Source of the DNA: Desulfobacteraceae bacterium
Lineage (GTDB): Bacteria > Desulfobacterota > Desulfobacteria > Desulfobacterales > UBA2174
Length of the DNA stretch: 40,570 bases
Reading direction: 5' to 3'
NCBI GenBank assembly: GCA_011042305.1
Contig: DQXI01000238.1
Location: forward strand, 1 to 40,570
Made by a program: the position numbers and the translations under genes. The notes beneath the pieces were generated by a model. That model was not told the DNA's origin. It did no database searches and saw only the letters and a list, made by a program, of their open reading frames with translations. Below, one piece after another: positions 28,568-37,969 of this stretch (position 1 is its first letter; each line of letters opens with the position of its first letter).

Positions 28568-28927
28568 TCACCAGGATCCGTCCAGCCCCCGCAGGCCGTT
28601 CATGTAAAGGCGCCCGGAGGCGACAAACAGCGAATAGCGCGTCAAGAGAACAGGCAGATCGTAGGACTGGGCCAAGGCCACGACATTGTCGGGGGGACGC
28701 TTGCCGCGCACGAAAACCACGCAGCCGACCCCGGCGATCTTGGCGGTGCGCAACACCTGTTCGGTAGTCAGGCCGGTGAGCAAAACCGCCGACTTGGCCG
28801 CCGCCGACAGCACGTCCTCCATCAGGTCGGCCCCCCCGCCGGCCAGGACGATGTCGTCCAGGTGGTCATCGCCGTGCAGCACTTGGGCCTTGAGAATATC
28901 GCGGACTTCGTAGATTTTCATGGACAT
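28568..28927 (-). CDS. DRTGG-domain protein
   Basis: EVRDILKAQVLHGDDHLDDIVLAGGGADLMEDVLSAAAKSAVLLTGLTTEQVLRTAKIAGVGCVVFVRGKRPPDNVVALAQSYDLPVLLTRYSLFVASGRLY. Confidence 0.85.
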   Translation of the reverse strand: MSMKIYEVRDILKAQVLHGDDHLDDIVLAGGGADLMEDVLSAAAKSAVLLTGLTTEQVLRTAKIAGVGCVVFVRGKRPPDNVVALAQSYDLPVLLTRYSLFVASGRLYMNGLRGLDGSW

Positions 28928-28952
28928 GGGAAAGACCTGCCGCAGCTAAAAG

Positions 28953-29201
28953 TTACCGATACCTCTCGCGGTTTCGACTGGGACAACACCCGTCCTCGCA
29001 GGTAGCGCCTTCCTCCGGGCGCAACACGTAATACACGCGGCCGACCACGGGCTCGGCGCAACACGGTAACGATGGCGCCCGGGGTTTGCCGGTGGGCGGC
29101 GATGATGCGGTCCACAGCCACCAGGGTCGCCGCATCGATGTCGGCCAGATCGCTAGGCGCGGGGCGCGGGCGGGTAAATTTTCCCGCTGAAAACATTTCA
29201 C
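28953..29201 (-). pseudogene. Chimeric remnant: NuoE-like N-terminus joined out of frame to an unrelated C-terminal tail
   Basis: One frame: MFSAGKFTRPRPAPSDLADIDAATLVAVDRIIAAHRQTPGAIVTVLRRA; other frame: EPVVGRVYYVLRPEEGATCEDGCCPSRNRERYR*. Confidence 0.5.
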
Positions 29202-29403
29202 AAACGCCTGGGGATGTCAATGAAATCTCAAGCAAATGGCGGGACCATCAGGGACCTCGCGGCCCTTGACCAAACGGCGCATGGGTCGCTGGGCCGGGAC
29301 GCCTTCCGGAAAATTTTGAGCCGCCTGGCGGTTTCCCGGCCGCCAGGTTTTTGCTATGCTCGGCGCACCGGCTCGACCGACCCGGCAACCGAATCGAGGT
29401 GCC

Positions 29404-30225
29404 ATGATCCGCTACAAGCCAATGGCCGAAGAAACGGCCCGCCGTATCCGCCGCCACATCTCCGGTTCGCCCGAAGTGGGCCTGATCACCGGCACCGGCC
29501 TGGGTGCCGCGGTGCCCGAGATGTCCGCGACCGTCGATTTCGACTACGAGGACTTGCCCCATTTTCCCCGCTCCACCGTCGCCGGGCATCCGGGCCAGCT
29601 GTCGCTGGGCCGGGTGGCCGGCCGCCTGGTGCTGGCCTGCAAGGGGCGGTTTCACCTCTACGAGGGCTACGATCCGCTGCAAGTCACCTTTCCCGTCCGC
29701 GTCATGCAGGAGCTGGGGGTGACCTGCCTCGTGGTGACCAACGCCGCCGGCGGGCTCAACCCGGATTTCGTTCCGGGAGATATCATGCACATCCGCGACC
29801 ACATCAACCTCACCGGGGTCAACCCGCTCTGCGGGCCCAACGAGGAGCGATGGGGGCCGCGTTTCCCGGACATGTCGCGCGTTTACGATCCGGGCCTGGA
29901 AGCCCTGGCCCACCGCAAGGCCCAAGAGGCGGGCTTCACGCTGCGTCGAGGGGTCTACACCGGGCTGCGGGGCCCCTCGCTGGAAACCCCGGCGGAGGTC
30001 CGCTTTCTGAAAATCATCGGTACCGATGCGGTGGGTTTTTCCACCGTGATGGAAACCATCGCCGGGGCGCATGCCGGCATGCGGGTGCTGGGGCTGTCCA
30101 CCATCACCAACGTCAACAACCCGGACCGACCGGTGCCCGCCACCCTGGAAGAGATCGTAGCCGTGGCCAGCGCGGCCGCCCCGCGCCTGGCGACCTTGGT
30201 GGAAGCAGTGATCGCCGCGCTTTGA
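29404..30225 (+). CDS. Class I purine nucleoside phosphorylase (PNP/MTIP-like)
   Basis: GLITGTGLGA, STVAGHPGQL, CKGRFHLYEGY, NAAGGLNPDFVPGDIMHIRDHINLTGVNPL, GVYTGLRGPSLETPAEVRFLKIIGTDAVGFSTV, STITNVNN. Confidence 0.93.
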   Translation: MIRYKPMAEETARRIRRHISGSPEVGLITGTGLGAAVPEMSATVDFDYEDLPHFPRSTVAGHPGQLSLGRVAGRLVLACKGRFHLYEGYDPLQVTFPVRVMQELGVTCLVVTNAAGGLNPDFVPGDIMHIRDHINLTGVNPLCGPNEERWGPRFPDMSRVYDPGLEALAHRKAQEAGFTLRRGVYTGLRGPSLETPAEVRFLKIIGTDAVGFSTVMETIAGAHAGMRVLGLSTITNVNNPDRPVPATLEEIVAVASAAAPRLATLVEAVIAAL

Positions 30226-30243
30226 GAGCAACCCCGATCGGAT

Positions 30244-31557
30244 TCAAGCCACCCAGGAAGTCACCAGGGCCGCCTTGGCCCGGGCCTGGTCCAGCAGGGA
30301 CGCAAGGTCGATGGTGAGCAGGCGCCGATCGCGCATCACCAGGCGGCCGTCGATCACCGTGTGACGCACGTCGGCACTGCGGGCCGCGTAGACGAGGTGC
30401 GAGACCGGGTTGTAGAGCGGGGTGAGATGCGGCTGGCGGGTGTCGACCACGATGAGGTCGGCCCGCTTGCCCGTCTCCAGGCTACCGATGCGGTGGGCCA
30501 GCCCCAGGACCCGGGCCCCTTCGATGGTGGCCAGGCGCAGCACCGTGGCCGCATCCATCACCGTCGGGTCCAGCCGCTGCACCTTGTGCAGCTTGGCCAC
30601 GGTGTCCATTTCCCCGAACAGGTCCAGGTCGTTGTTGCTGGCGCAGCCGTCGGTGCCCAGCCCCACCGTCACGCCGGCGGCCAGCAGCTCGGGCAACTGC
30701 GCCACCCCCGAGGCCAGCTTCATGTTGCTCTCGACGCAGTGGGCCACCCGCACGCCCCTTTGGGCCATCAGGGCGATTTCATCGGCTGTCAGCCAGACGG
30801 CGTGGTCGGCGATCAGGTTGGCGTGCAACAGGCCGAGGCGGTCGAGATGGGCCACCGGCCGCAGCCCGTAACGCTCCTGGATCTGGCGGGTTTCACCGTC
30901 AGTCTCCGCCAGGTGCATCACCAGCGGCACGTCGTAATGGCGGGCGATGCGATCGGCTTCCCGGAGCAGCTCCGGCCGGCAGGTGTACGGCGCGTGGGGC
31001 TGAACGGCCACCGAGACCAGGGGATCGCCCCGCCAGGTCTCGATGAGTTCGCGGGTGTAGGCGAAGCCGGCCTCGATGGGACCGTAGTTGGGCGAGGGAA
31101 AATCGTAGAGCACCTCCCCCACCACCGCCCGCACCCCGCAGTCCCTGGCGGCCCGGGCCACCTCGTGGGCGAACAGGTACATGTCGCAAAAGCAGGTGAT
31201 CCCCGCGCGAATCATTTCGGCGCAGGCCAGGCGGGCGCCGGTGTGCACGAACGCGGCATCCATGCGCGCCTCGGCGGGAAAGATGTAGCTTTCCAGCCAC
31301 TGCATCAACGGTAGGTCGTCGGCCAAGCCGCGAAACAACGTCATGGCGGCATGGGTATGGGTGTTGATCAACCCGGGCAGAACCAGCCCGCCTTCGGCAT
31401 CCAGCCGCTCGCCGCCGGCGGTGGCGGGCGGATCCCCCGCTTCCACGGCCGCGATGCCGCCGTCGCGCACCATCACGTAGCCGCGGGGCAGGATCGTGCT
31501 ATCCGCGTCCATGGTCACCACCGTTGCATTGTAGATCACCAGCTCTTGTTCGGGCAT
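30244..31557 (-). CDS. MTA/SAH deaminase family amidohydrolase (MtaD/DadD-like), copy 1
   Basis: LPGLINTHTHAAMTLFRGLADDLPLMQWLESYIFPAEAR, MHLAETDGE, HCVESNMKLASGVA, GLGTDGCASNNDLDLFGEM. Confidence 0.93.
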   Translation of the reverse strand: MPEQELVIYNATVVTMDADSTILPRGYVMVRDGGIAAVEAGDPPATAGGERLDAEGGLVLPGLINTHTHAAMTLFRGLADDLPLMQWLESYIFPAEARMDAAFVHTGARLACAEMIRAGITCFCDMYLFAHEVARAARDCGVRAVVGEVLYDFPSPNYGPIEAGFAYTRELIETWRGDPLVSVAVQPHAPYTCRPELLREADRIARHYDVPLVMHLAETDGETRQIQERYGLRPVAHLDRLGLLHANLIADHAVWLTADEIALMAQRGVRVAHCVESNMKLASGVAQLPELLAAGVTVGLGTDGCASNNDLDLFGEMDTVAKLHKVQRLDPTVMDAATVLRLATIEGARVLGLAHRIGSLETGKRADLIVVDTRQPHLTPLYNPVSHLVYAARSADVRHTVIDGRLVMRDRRLLTIDLASLLDQARAKAALVTSWVA

Positions 31558-31760
31558 GGCCTCCATCCATTTCGGTGCGCGCCAGGGCAAACGGTCTTGA
31601 CGCCCCCCTGAAAGAAATCCGCAATCGGCCGGACGACACGGATTCCGGGTCGAAGCCAGAAAACGCGGGGGAGGGGAATCCTGGCCCCGGCTTGCAAACC
31701 GGCCCACAACCCCGCGCACCGGCTGGACAGCTGCGGCCCGGGGCGGTAAAAGAGGGGCCC

Positions 31761-33083
31761 ATGGATTCCAACGACCTGGTTATCTACAACGGCATCGTGA
31801 TGACGGTCAATCCGGCCTTCGACATCCACCGGCCCGGAATGGTCGTCATCCGCGATGGCTGCATTGTCGAAGTGGGCCCCTGGGCGCCCGGCCAACCGCC
31901 GCCCCCGGCACGACAACGGATCGACGCCGAGGGCGGCATCGTGATGCCGGGCTTGGTCAACACCCACACCCACCTGCCCATGACCTTGTTCCGCGGCCTG
32001 GCCGACGACCTGCCGTTGATGCAGTGGCTGGAAAGCTACATCTTTCCCGCCGAGGCGCGCCACATCAACGCCCGAACGGTCGATCGCGGCACCCGCCTGG
32101 CCTGCGCCGAGCTGCTGCTCGGGGGAACCACCTGCTGCTGCGACGGCTACTTTCTCGCCGACCAGGTGGCCGAAGCGGCGGCCGCCATGGGCCTGCGCGG
32201 TGTCATCGGGCAGGGCGTGGTGGATTTTCCGGCCCCGGGGGTGCCGGATGCCGCCGGCAACGTGGAAGCGGCCGGGAACTTCGTCAACCGCTGGCAAAAC
32301 AAGTGCTCACGCATCCACCCGGCCATTTTCTGCCACTCGCCCTACGCCTGCGGCCGGGACACCCTGGTACGCGCCAAGCGGGCGGCCCGCGCGGCCGGGT
32401 GCCTGTTCCAGATCCACGTGGCCGAAACCGAGGCCGAGCGGCGCGAAAGCATCGCGGCCCACGGGCTCTCGCCGGTGGCCTGGCTGGAGCATTTAGGCAT
32501 CTGGGATGATCGCAGCCTGGCGGTACATGCCGTGTGGGTGGACCGGGACGACATCGCGATCCTGGCCAGGCGCCGGGTGGCCGTGTCCCACAACCCCCAG
32601 AGCAACATGAAACTGGCCTCGGGCGTGGCGCCGGTGCCGGCTTTGCTGGAGGCGGGCATCACGGTGGGCCTGGGTACCGACGGCTGCGCCAGCAACAACG
32701 ACCTGGACCTGCTGCGGGAGATGGACACCGCCGCCAAGCTGCACAAAGTCACCACGGGCCGCCCCACGGTGGCCGATGCGCGGCAGGTGGTGGAAATGGC
32801 CACCAGCGCCGGGGCCAGGGCCATCGGCCTTGGCGATGCGGTGGGCAGCCTGGAGCCGGGCAAACGGGCGGACATTGTCGTCCTGCACGCGGACCGTCCC
32901 CACCTCGTGCCGGTCTACCACCCGGCCTCGACGGTGGTTTACGCTGCCACGGCCGCCGACGTTCGCCACGTTCTCGTCGACGGGCAAATGGTGGTGCACG
33001 ACGGCATCCTGCAGACCGCCGACGTGGACCAAATCCTGGCAGATGTGCGGCAGGTGGCCGCCAGGATCGTCCCGGCGCATTGA
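31761..33083 (+). CDS. MTA/SAH deaminase family amidohydrolase (MtaD/DadD-like), copy 2
   Basis: MPGLVNTHTHLPMTLFRGLADDLPLMQWLESYIFPAEAR, IHVAETEAE, HNPQSNMKLASGVA, GLGTDGCASNNDLDLLREM. Confidence 0.93.
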   Translation: MDSNDLVIYNGIVMTVNPAFDIHRPGMVVIRDGCIVEVGPWAPGQPPPPARQRIDAEGGIVMPGLVNTHTHLPMTLFRGLADDLPLMQWLESYIFPAEARHINARTVDRGTRLACAELLLGGTTCCCDGYFLADQVAEAAAAMGLRGVIGQGVVDFPAPGVPDAAGNVEAAGNFVNRWQNKCSRIHPAIFCHSPYACGRDTLVRAKRAARAAGCLFQIHVAETEAERRESIAAHGLSPVAWLEHLGIWDDRSLAVHAVWVDRDDIAILARRRVAVSHNPQSNMKLASGVAPVPALLEAGITVGLGTDGCASNNDLDLLREMDTAAKLHKVTTGRPTVADARQVVEMATSAGARAIGLGDAVGSLEPGKRADIVVLHADRPHLVPVYHPASTVVYAATAADVRHVLVDGQMVVHDGILQTADVDQILADVRQVAARIVPAH

Positions 33084-33132
33084 CTGGATTTATTTCGGAA
33101 TTTCCTTTTGCCGTTGCCACGAAGAGCTGTTC

Positions 33133-34839
33133 ATGTCGCTTAAATCGCTGATCCAGGCGGCCCAGGGCCAAATCGACTGTGACCTGCTGTTGACCCATGC
33201 CAGGATCATCAACGTCTTCGACGGCCGCATTTACGAGGGCTGCATCGCTATTCACGGCGGATACATCGCGGCCCTGGAGCGGCGTCCCGCGCGGCGGGAA
33301 ATCGACCTGGGCGGACGCTGGGCCGCGCCCGGTTTCATCGACGCCCACGTGCACATCGAAAGCGCCATGAGCGTACCGGCCCAGTTCGCCCGGGCCGTGC
33401 TGCCCCACGGCACCACCACGGTAGTGGCCGACCCCCACGAGATCGCCAATGTCCTGGGCACCGCGGGCATCGACTACATGCTGGCCGCCAGCGAGGGGCT
33501 GCCCTTGCAGTGTCTCTTCGCCCTGTCCTCCTGTGTGCCGGCCACCGCCATGGAAACCGCCGGCGCCCGCCTGGGCGCCGCCGACCTGGAGCGTTTCTGG
33601 TCCCATCCGCGTATCGTAGCCCTGGCGGAAATGATGAATTTTCCCGGCGTACTGGCCGCCGATACCGAAGTGCTGGCCAAGATCGCCGCCGCCGAAACAC
33701 GGGGCAAGCCGGTGGACGGTCACGCCCCGGGACTGGGGGGAGCAGGCCTGGCAGCCTACATCGCCGCCGGGGTGGGCAGCGACCACGAGTGCACCCGGCC
33801 CGAAGAGGCCCTGGAAAAACTCGCCGCCGGCATGCGCATCATGATCCGCGAAGGCACCGGCGCCAAGAATCTCGACGCCCTGCTGCCCATCGTCAACGAC
33901 GACAACTGGCCGCGCATCATGTGGTGCACCGACGACCGGCATCCCCACGATCTCATCGCCGAAGGACACATCGACGCCCTGGTACGCCGGGCCATCGCCG
34001 CTGGGATGGACCCGGTGCGCGCCATCCGCCTGGCCACCCTCACGCCCGCCACGTATTTCGGCCTGCGCCGCTGCGGGGCCCTGGCCCCCGGCCGGCGGGC
34101 CGACGTGGTGATTCTCGACGACCTGGAGCAGCTTGCCGTCGGCCAGGTGTGGGCTGGCGGACAACAGGTGGCCGCAGGGGGAGCCATGATCCTGGAAGAC
34201 GACACCTCCAGCCCGGTAGCTCCCACCGTGATGCGGCTGGACGCCTCGTCCTTGAACCTGGCCGTGCCCGCCAACGGCGGCCAGGTCCGGGTCATCGAAC
34301 TGGTGCCCGGGCAAGTCGTCACCGGCAGCGGCCAGGCGACGGCAAGCGTCAGGGACGGCCTGGCGGTGGCGGACCCGTCCCGGGACCTGCTCAAGCTGGC
34401 GGTGGTGGAGCGCTACAGCGGCCGCGGGCAGACCGGCATCGGGTTCGTGCGCGGCTTCGGCCTGAAACGCGGCGCCCTGGCCTCCAGCGTGGCCCACGAC
34501 TCCCACAACATCATCGCCGTGGGCGTGGAAGATGAGGATCTGCGCACTGCCATCGCCGCCGTGGCCGAGATGGGCGGCGGCTTGGCCGTCGCCGCCAACG
34601 GCCGGGTTCACAGCCGCCTGCCGCTGCCGGTGGCCGGGTTGATGAGCCTTGAGCCGGTGGAAACGGTCCGCGATCGGCTCGACCGGCTCAACGCGGTGGT
34701 GCGCACGCTGGGCGGACGGTTGAGCGATCCGTTCATGACCCTCTCGTTTCTCGCGCTGCCGGTGATTCCCGAGCTCAAGCTCACCGACCAGGGCCTGGTG
34801 GACGTGGTCCGCTTTGCCCTGGTGCCGCTTTTCGTGTAA
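33133..34839 (+). CDS. ade: Adenine deaminase
   Basis: APGFIDAHVHIESAMSVPAQFARAVLPHGTTTVVADPHEIANVLG, DGHAPGLGGAGLAAYIAAGVGSDHECT, MWCTDDRHPHDLI. Confidence 0.96.
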   Translation: MSLKSLIQAAQGQIDCDLLLTHARIINVFDGRIYEGCIAIHGGYIAALERRPARREIDLGGRWAAPGFIDAHVHIESAMSVPAQFARAVLPHGTTTVVADPHEIANVLGTAGIDYMLAASEGLPLQCLFALSSCVPATAMETAGARLGAADLERFWSHPRIVALAEMMNFPGVLAADTEVLAKIAAAETRGKPVDGHAPGLGGAGLAAYIAAGVGSDHECTRPEEALEKLAAGMRIMIREGTGAKNLDALLPIVNDDNWPRIMWCTDDRHPHDLIAEGHIDALVRRAIAAGMDPVRAIRLATLTPATYFGLRRCGALAPGRRADVVILDDLEQLAVGQVWAGGQQVAAGGAMILEDDTSSPVAPTVMRLDASSLNLAVPANGGQVRVIELVPGQVVTGSGQATASVRDGLAVADPSRDLLKLAVVERYSGRGQTGIGFVRGFGLKRGALASSVAHDSHNIIAVGVEDEDLRTAIAAVAEMGGGLAVAANGRVHSRLPLPVAGLMSLEPVETVRDRLDRLNAVVRTLGGRLSDPFMTLSFLALPVIPELKLTDQGLVDVVRFALVPLFV

Positions 34840-34879
34840 ACCGCCGGTAAGCTGAAACACCCCAACAAAGGAAGGTGCG

Positions 34880-35992
<1,113 letters not shown>

Positions 35993-36011
35993 GACTTGAA
36001 ATTTCCGCTTC

Positions 36012-36040
36012 GGCCGAGCTCTTGCTTTTCGGCCTCTTTT
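36012..36040 (+). terminator. Possible weak terminator downstream of mtnA
   Basis: GGCCGA...TCGGCC stem followed by TCTTTT. Confidence 0.4.
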
Positions 36041-36056
36041 ACCCTTTAATGCGCCC

Positions 36057-36530
36057 ATGCTCAGCGACCTGGAAAAACGCGTCATCGCCTCGATTCAAGG
36101 CGACCTGCCCGTCACCGAGCGGCCCTATCGGCTGATCGCCGAGCGCTTGGGCATCTCGGAAGCGCAGTTGCTGACCGTCTTGCGCGATCTGTGTGACCGC
36201 GGCGTGATCCGCCGTTTCGGCGCCACCTTGCGCCATCAAAAATCCGGTTTTGCCGCCAATGCCATGGGGGCCTGGCGAGTGCCCGAAGCGCGCGTCACCG
36301 AGGTGGGCCAGATCATGGCCGCCTCGCCCAGCGTGTCCCACTGCTACCGCCGCGATCCCAACGCCCGCTGGCCGTACAACCTCTACACCATGATCCATGC
36401 CGGCGACCGGGAGACCTGCCAGGCCATCGCCGAGGATCTCTCCCGCCGCACCGGGATATCGGACTACATCCTGCTGTTCAGCCGCCGCGAACTGAAAAAA
36501 ACCTCCATGCAGTACTTCCCTGACCCGTGA
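36057..36530 (+). CDS. ahbB: Siroheme decarboxylase subunit, AhbB-like (Lrp/AsnC fold)
   Basis: EKRVIASIQGDLPVTERPYRLIAERLGISEAQLL, RGVIRRFGATLRHQKSGF, SVSHCYRRDPNARWPYNLYTMIHA, C-terminal RRELKKTSMQYF. Confidence 0.88.
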   Translation: MLSDLEKRVIASIQGDLPVTERPYRLIAERLGISEAQLLTVLRDLCDRGVIRRFGATLRHQKSGFAANAMGAWRVPEARVTEVGQIMAASPSVSHCYRRDPNARWPYNLYTMIHAGDRETCQAIAEDLSRRTGISDYILLFSRRELKKTSMQYFPDP

Positions 36531-37876
36531 GCCCCGCCGCCCCCCGCGTTTTGCTGGTCAATCCCTGGATTCACGATTTTGCCGCCTACGACTTCTGGGC
36601 CCGCCCTCTGGGCCTGCTCCTGCTGGCGGCCATCCTGCGCCGGCACGACTACTCGGTGACCTACTACGACTGCCTGGACCGGTTCCACCCCCGGGCGAGG
36701 ACCTCCCCTTCGCCGCAACGCCAGGGACGCGGGCCGTTTTTCAAGACCCCCATCGCCAAGCCGCCGGGGTTGTCCGACGTGCCGCGCACCTTCTCGCGCT
36801 ACGGAATTCCGGTGGATTGGCTACGCCAGGACCTGGCCGCCATGACGCCGCCGGATCTGATCCTGGTCACCGGCCTGATGACCTACTGGGCATCGGGGGT
36901 GGCCGAGACCATCGCCGAGCTCAAGCGGGCCTTTCCCGGACGCCCGGTGGTGCTGGGCGGCATCTATTCCACCTTGCTGCCCGATCACGCCCGGCGCCAT
37001 TCCGGCGCCGACCACGTGGTGACCGGGGCCGGCGAAAGAGCCGTGCTGGAAGTGGCGGCCGAGCTTACCGGTTACCGGCCGGATTGGCGCTTCGACCCGG
37101 ACGACCTGGACACCCATCCGCTGCCGGCCCTGGACTTGCAGCGCCGGGTGCCCTTCATTCCCCTGCTCACGGCCCGCGGATGCCCGTACCGCTGCGCCTA
37201 CTGCGCCGCGGCCATCCTGGCACCGGTGCGCCAGCGGCGCAATCCGCAGCTTGTCTTCGAGGAGATCGTCCACTGGCACCGGCGCTTCGGGGTGCGCGAC
37301 GTGGCCTTCTACGACGATGCGCTCCTGGTGGATGCCGAAGCCCACGCCCTGCCCCTGTTCGATCGCATCGCCGCCGCCGGGTTGGGCCTGCGCCTCCACA
37401 CCCCCAACGCCCTGCACATCGGCTGCATCGACGACCGGGTGGCCCGGGCCATGCGGCGCGCCGGCATGACAACGATCCGCCTCGGCCTGGAAACCACCGA
37501 TTTCGAGCACCGGCGCCGCCTGGACGCCAAGGTGAGTGCGGGGCAGTTTCAGCGCGCGGTGGACTGCCTCCAGCGCGCCGGCTTCACCAGCGACCAGATC
37601 GGCGCCTATCTGCTCGTGGGCCTGCCGGACCAGCCGCTGGAAGCGGTGGAAGCGGCCATCGCCGCGGTGCGCGCCGCAGGGGTCACGCCGATTCCGGCCC
37701 ACTATAGCCCCATCGCCGGCACCCCCCTCTGGCCGGCAGCCAAGCGTGCCTCGCGTTACGACCTGGAAGCCGATCCGGTTTTTGCCAACAACGCCATTTG
37801 GCCTTGCCGCCCAGAAGGATTTTCCTGGAGCTGGCTCAGCCGCCTCAAGGCGCTTTGCGCCGGGGCAGGCCACTGA
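36527..37876 (+). CDS. Cobalamin-binding (B12) domain radical SAM protein of unknown function
   Basis: GTG start overlapping ahbB stop; N-terminal B12-binding-like domain, ARGCPYRCAYCAAA (CxxxCxxC), GLETTDFEHRRRLDAKV. Confidence 0.9.
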   Translation: MSPAAPRVLLVNPWIHDFAAYDFWARPLGLLLLAAILRRHDYSVTYYDCLDRFHPRARTSPSPQRQGRGPFFKTPIAKPPGLSDVPRTFSRYGIPVDWLRQDLAAMTPPDLILVTGLMTYWASGVAETIAELKRAFPGRPVVLGGIYSTLLPDHARRHSGADHVVTGAGERAVLEVAAELTGYRPDWRFDPDDLDTHPLPALDLQRRVPFIPLLTARGCPYRCAYCAAAILAPVRQRRNPQLVFEEIVHWHRRFGVRDVAFYDDALLVDAEAHALPLFDRIAAAGLGLRLHTPNALHIGCIDDRVARAMRRAGMTTIRLGLETTDFEHRRRLDAKVSAGQFQRAVDCLQRAGFTSDQIGAYLLVGLPDQPLEAVEAAIAAVRAAGVTPIPAHYSPIAGTPLWPAAKRASRYDLEADPVFANNAIWPCRPEGFSWSWLSRLKALCAGAGH

Positions 37877-37877
37877 C

Positions 37878-37894
37878 GGGGGGACAATCCCCCC
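37878..37894. other. Perfect hairpin immediately after radical SAM stop codon
   Basis: GGGGGGA-CAA-TCCCCCC. Confidence 0.6.
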
Positions 37895-37904
37895 TCACAT
37901 AACG

Positions 37905-37942
37905 AAAAAACCGCCCGCAACGGCAGAAGCCGGCACGGGCGG
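37905..37942 (-). terminator. Rho-independent terminator of the NuoF-GltD gene
   Basis: On minus strand: CCGCCCG...CGGGCGG stem followed by TTTTTT, downstream of the stop at 37970. Confidence 0.88.
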
Positions 37943-37969
37943 CAGGTTCAAGGCTTTCGGCGAGATGGA

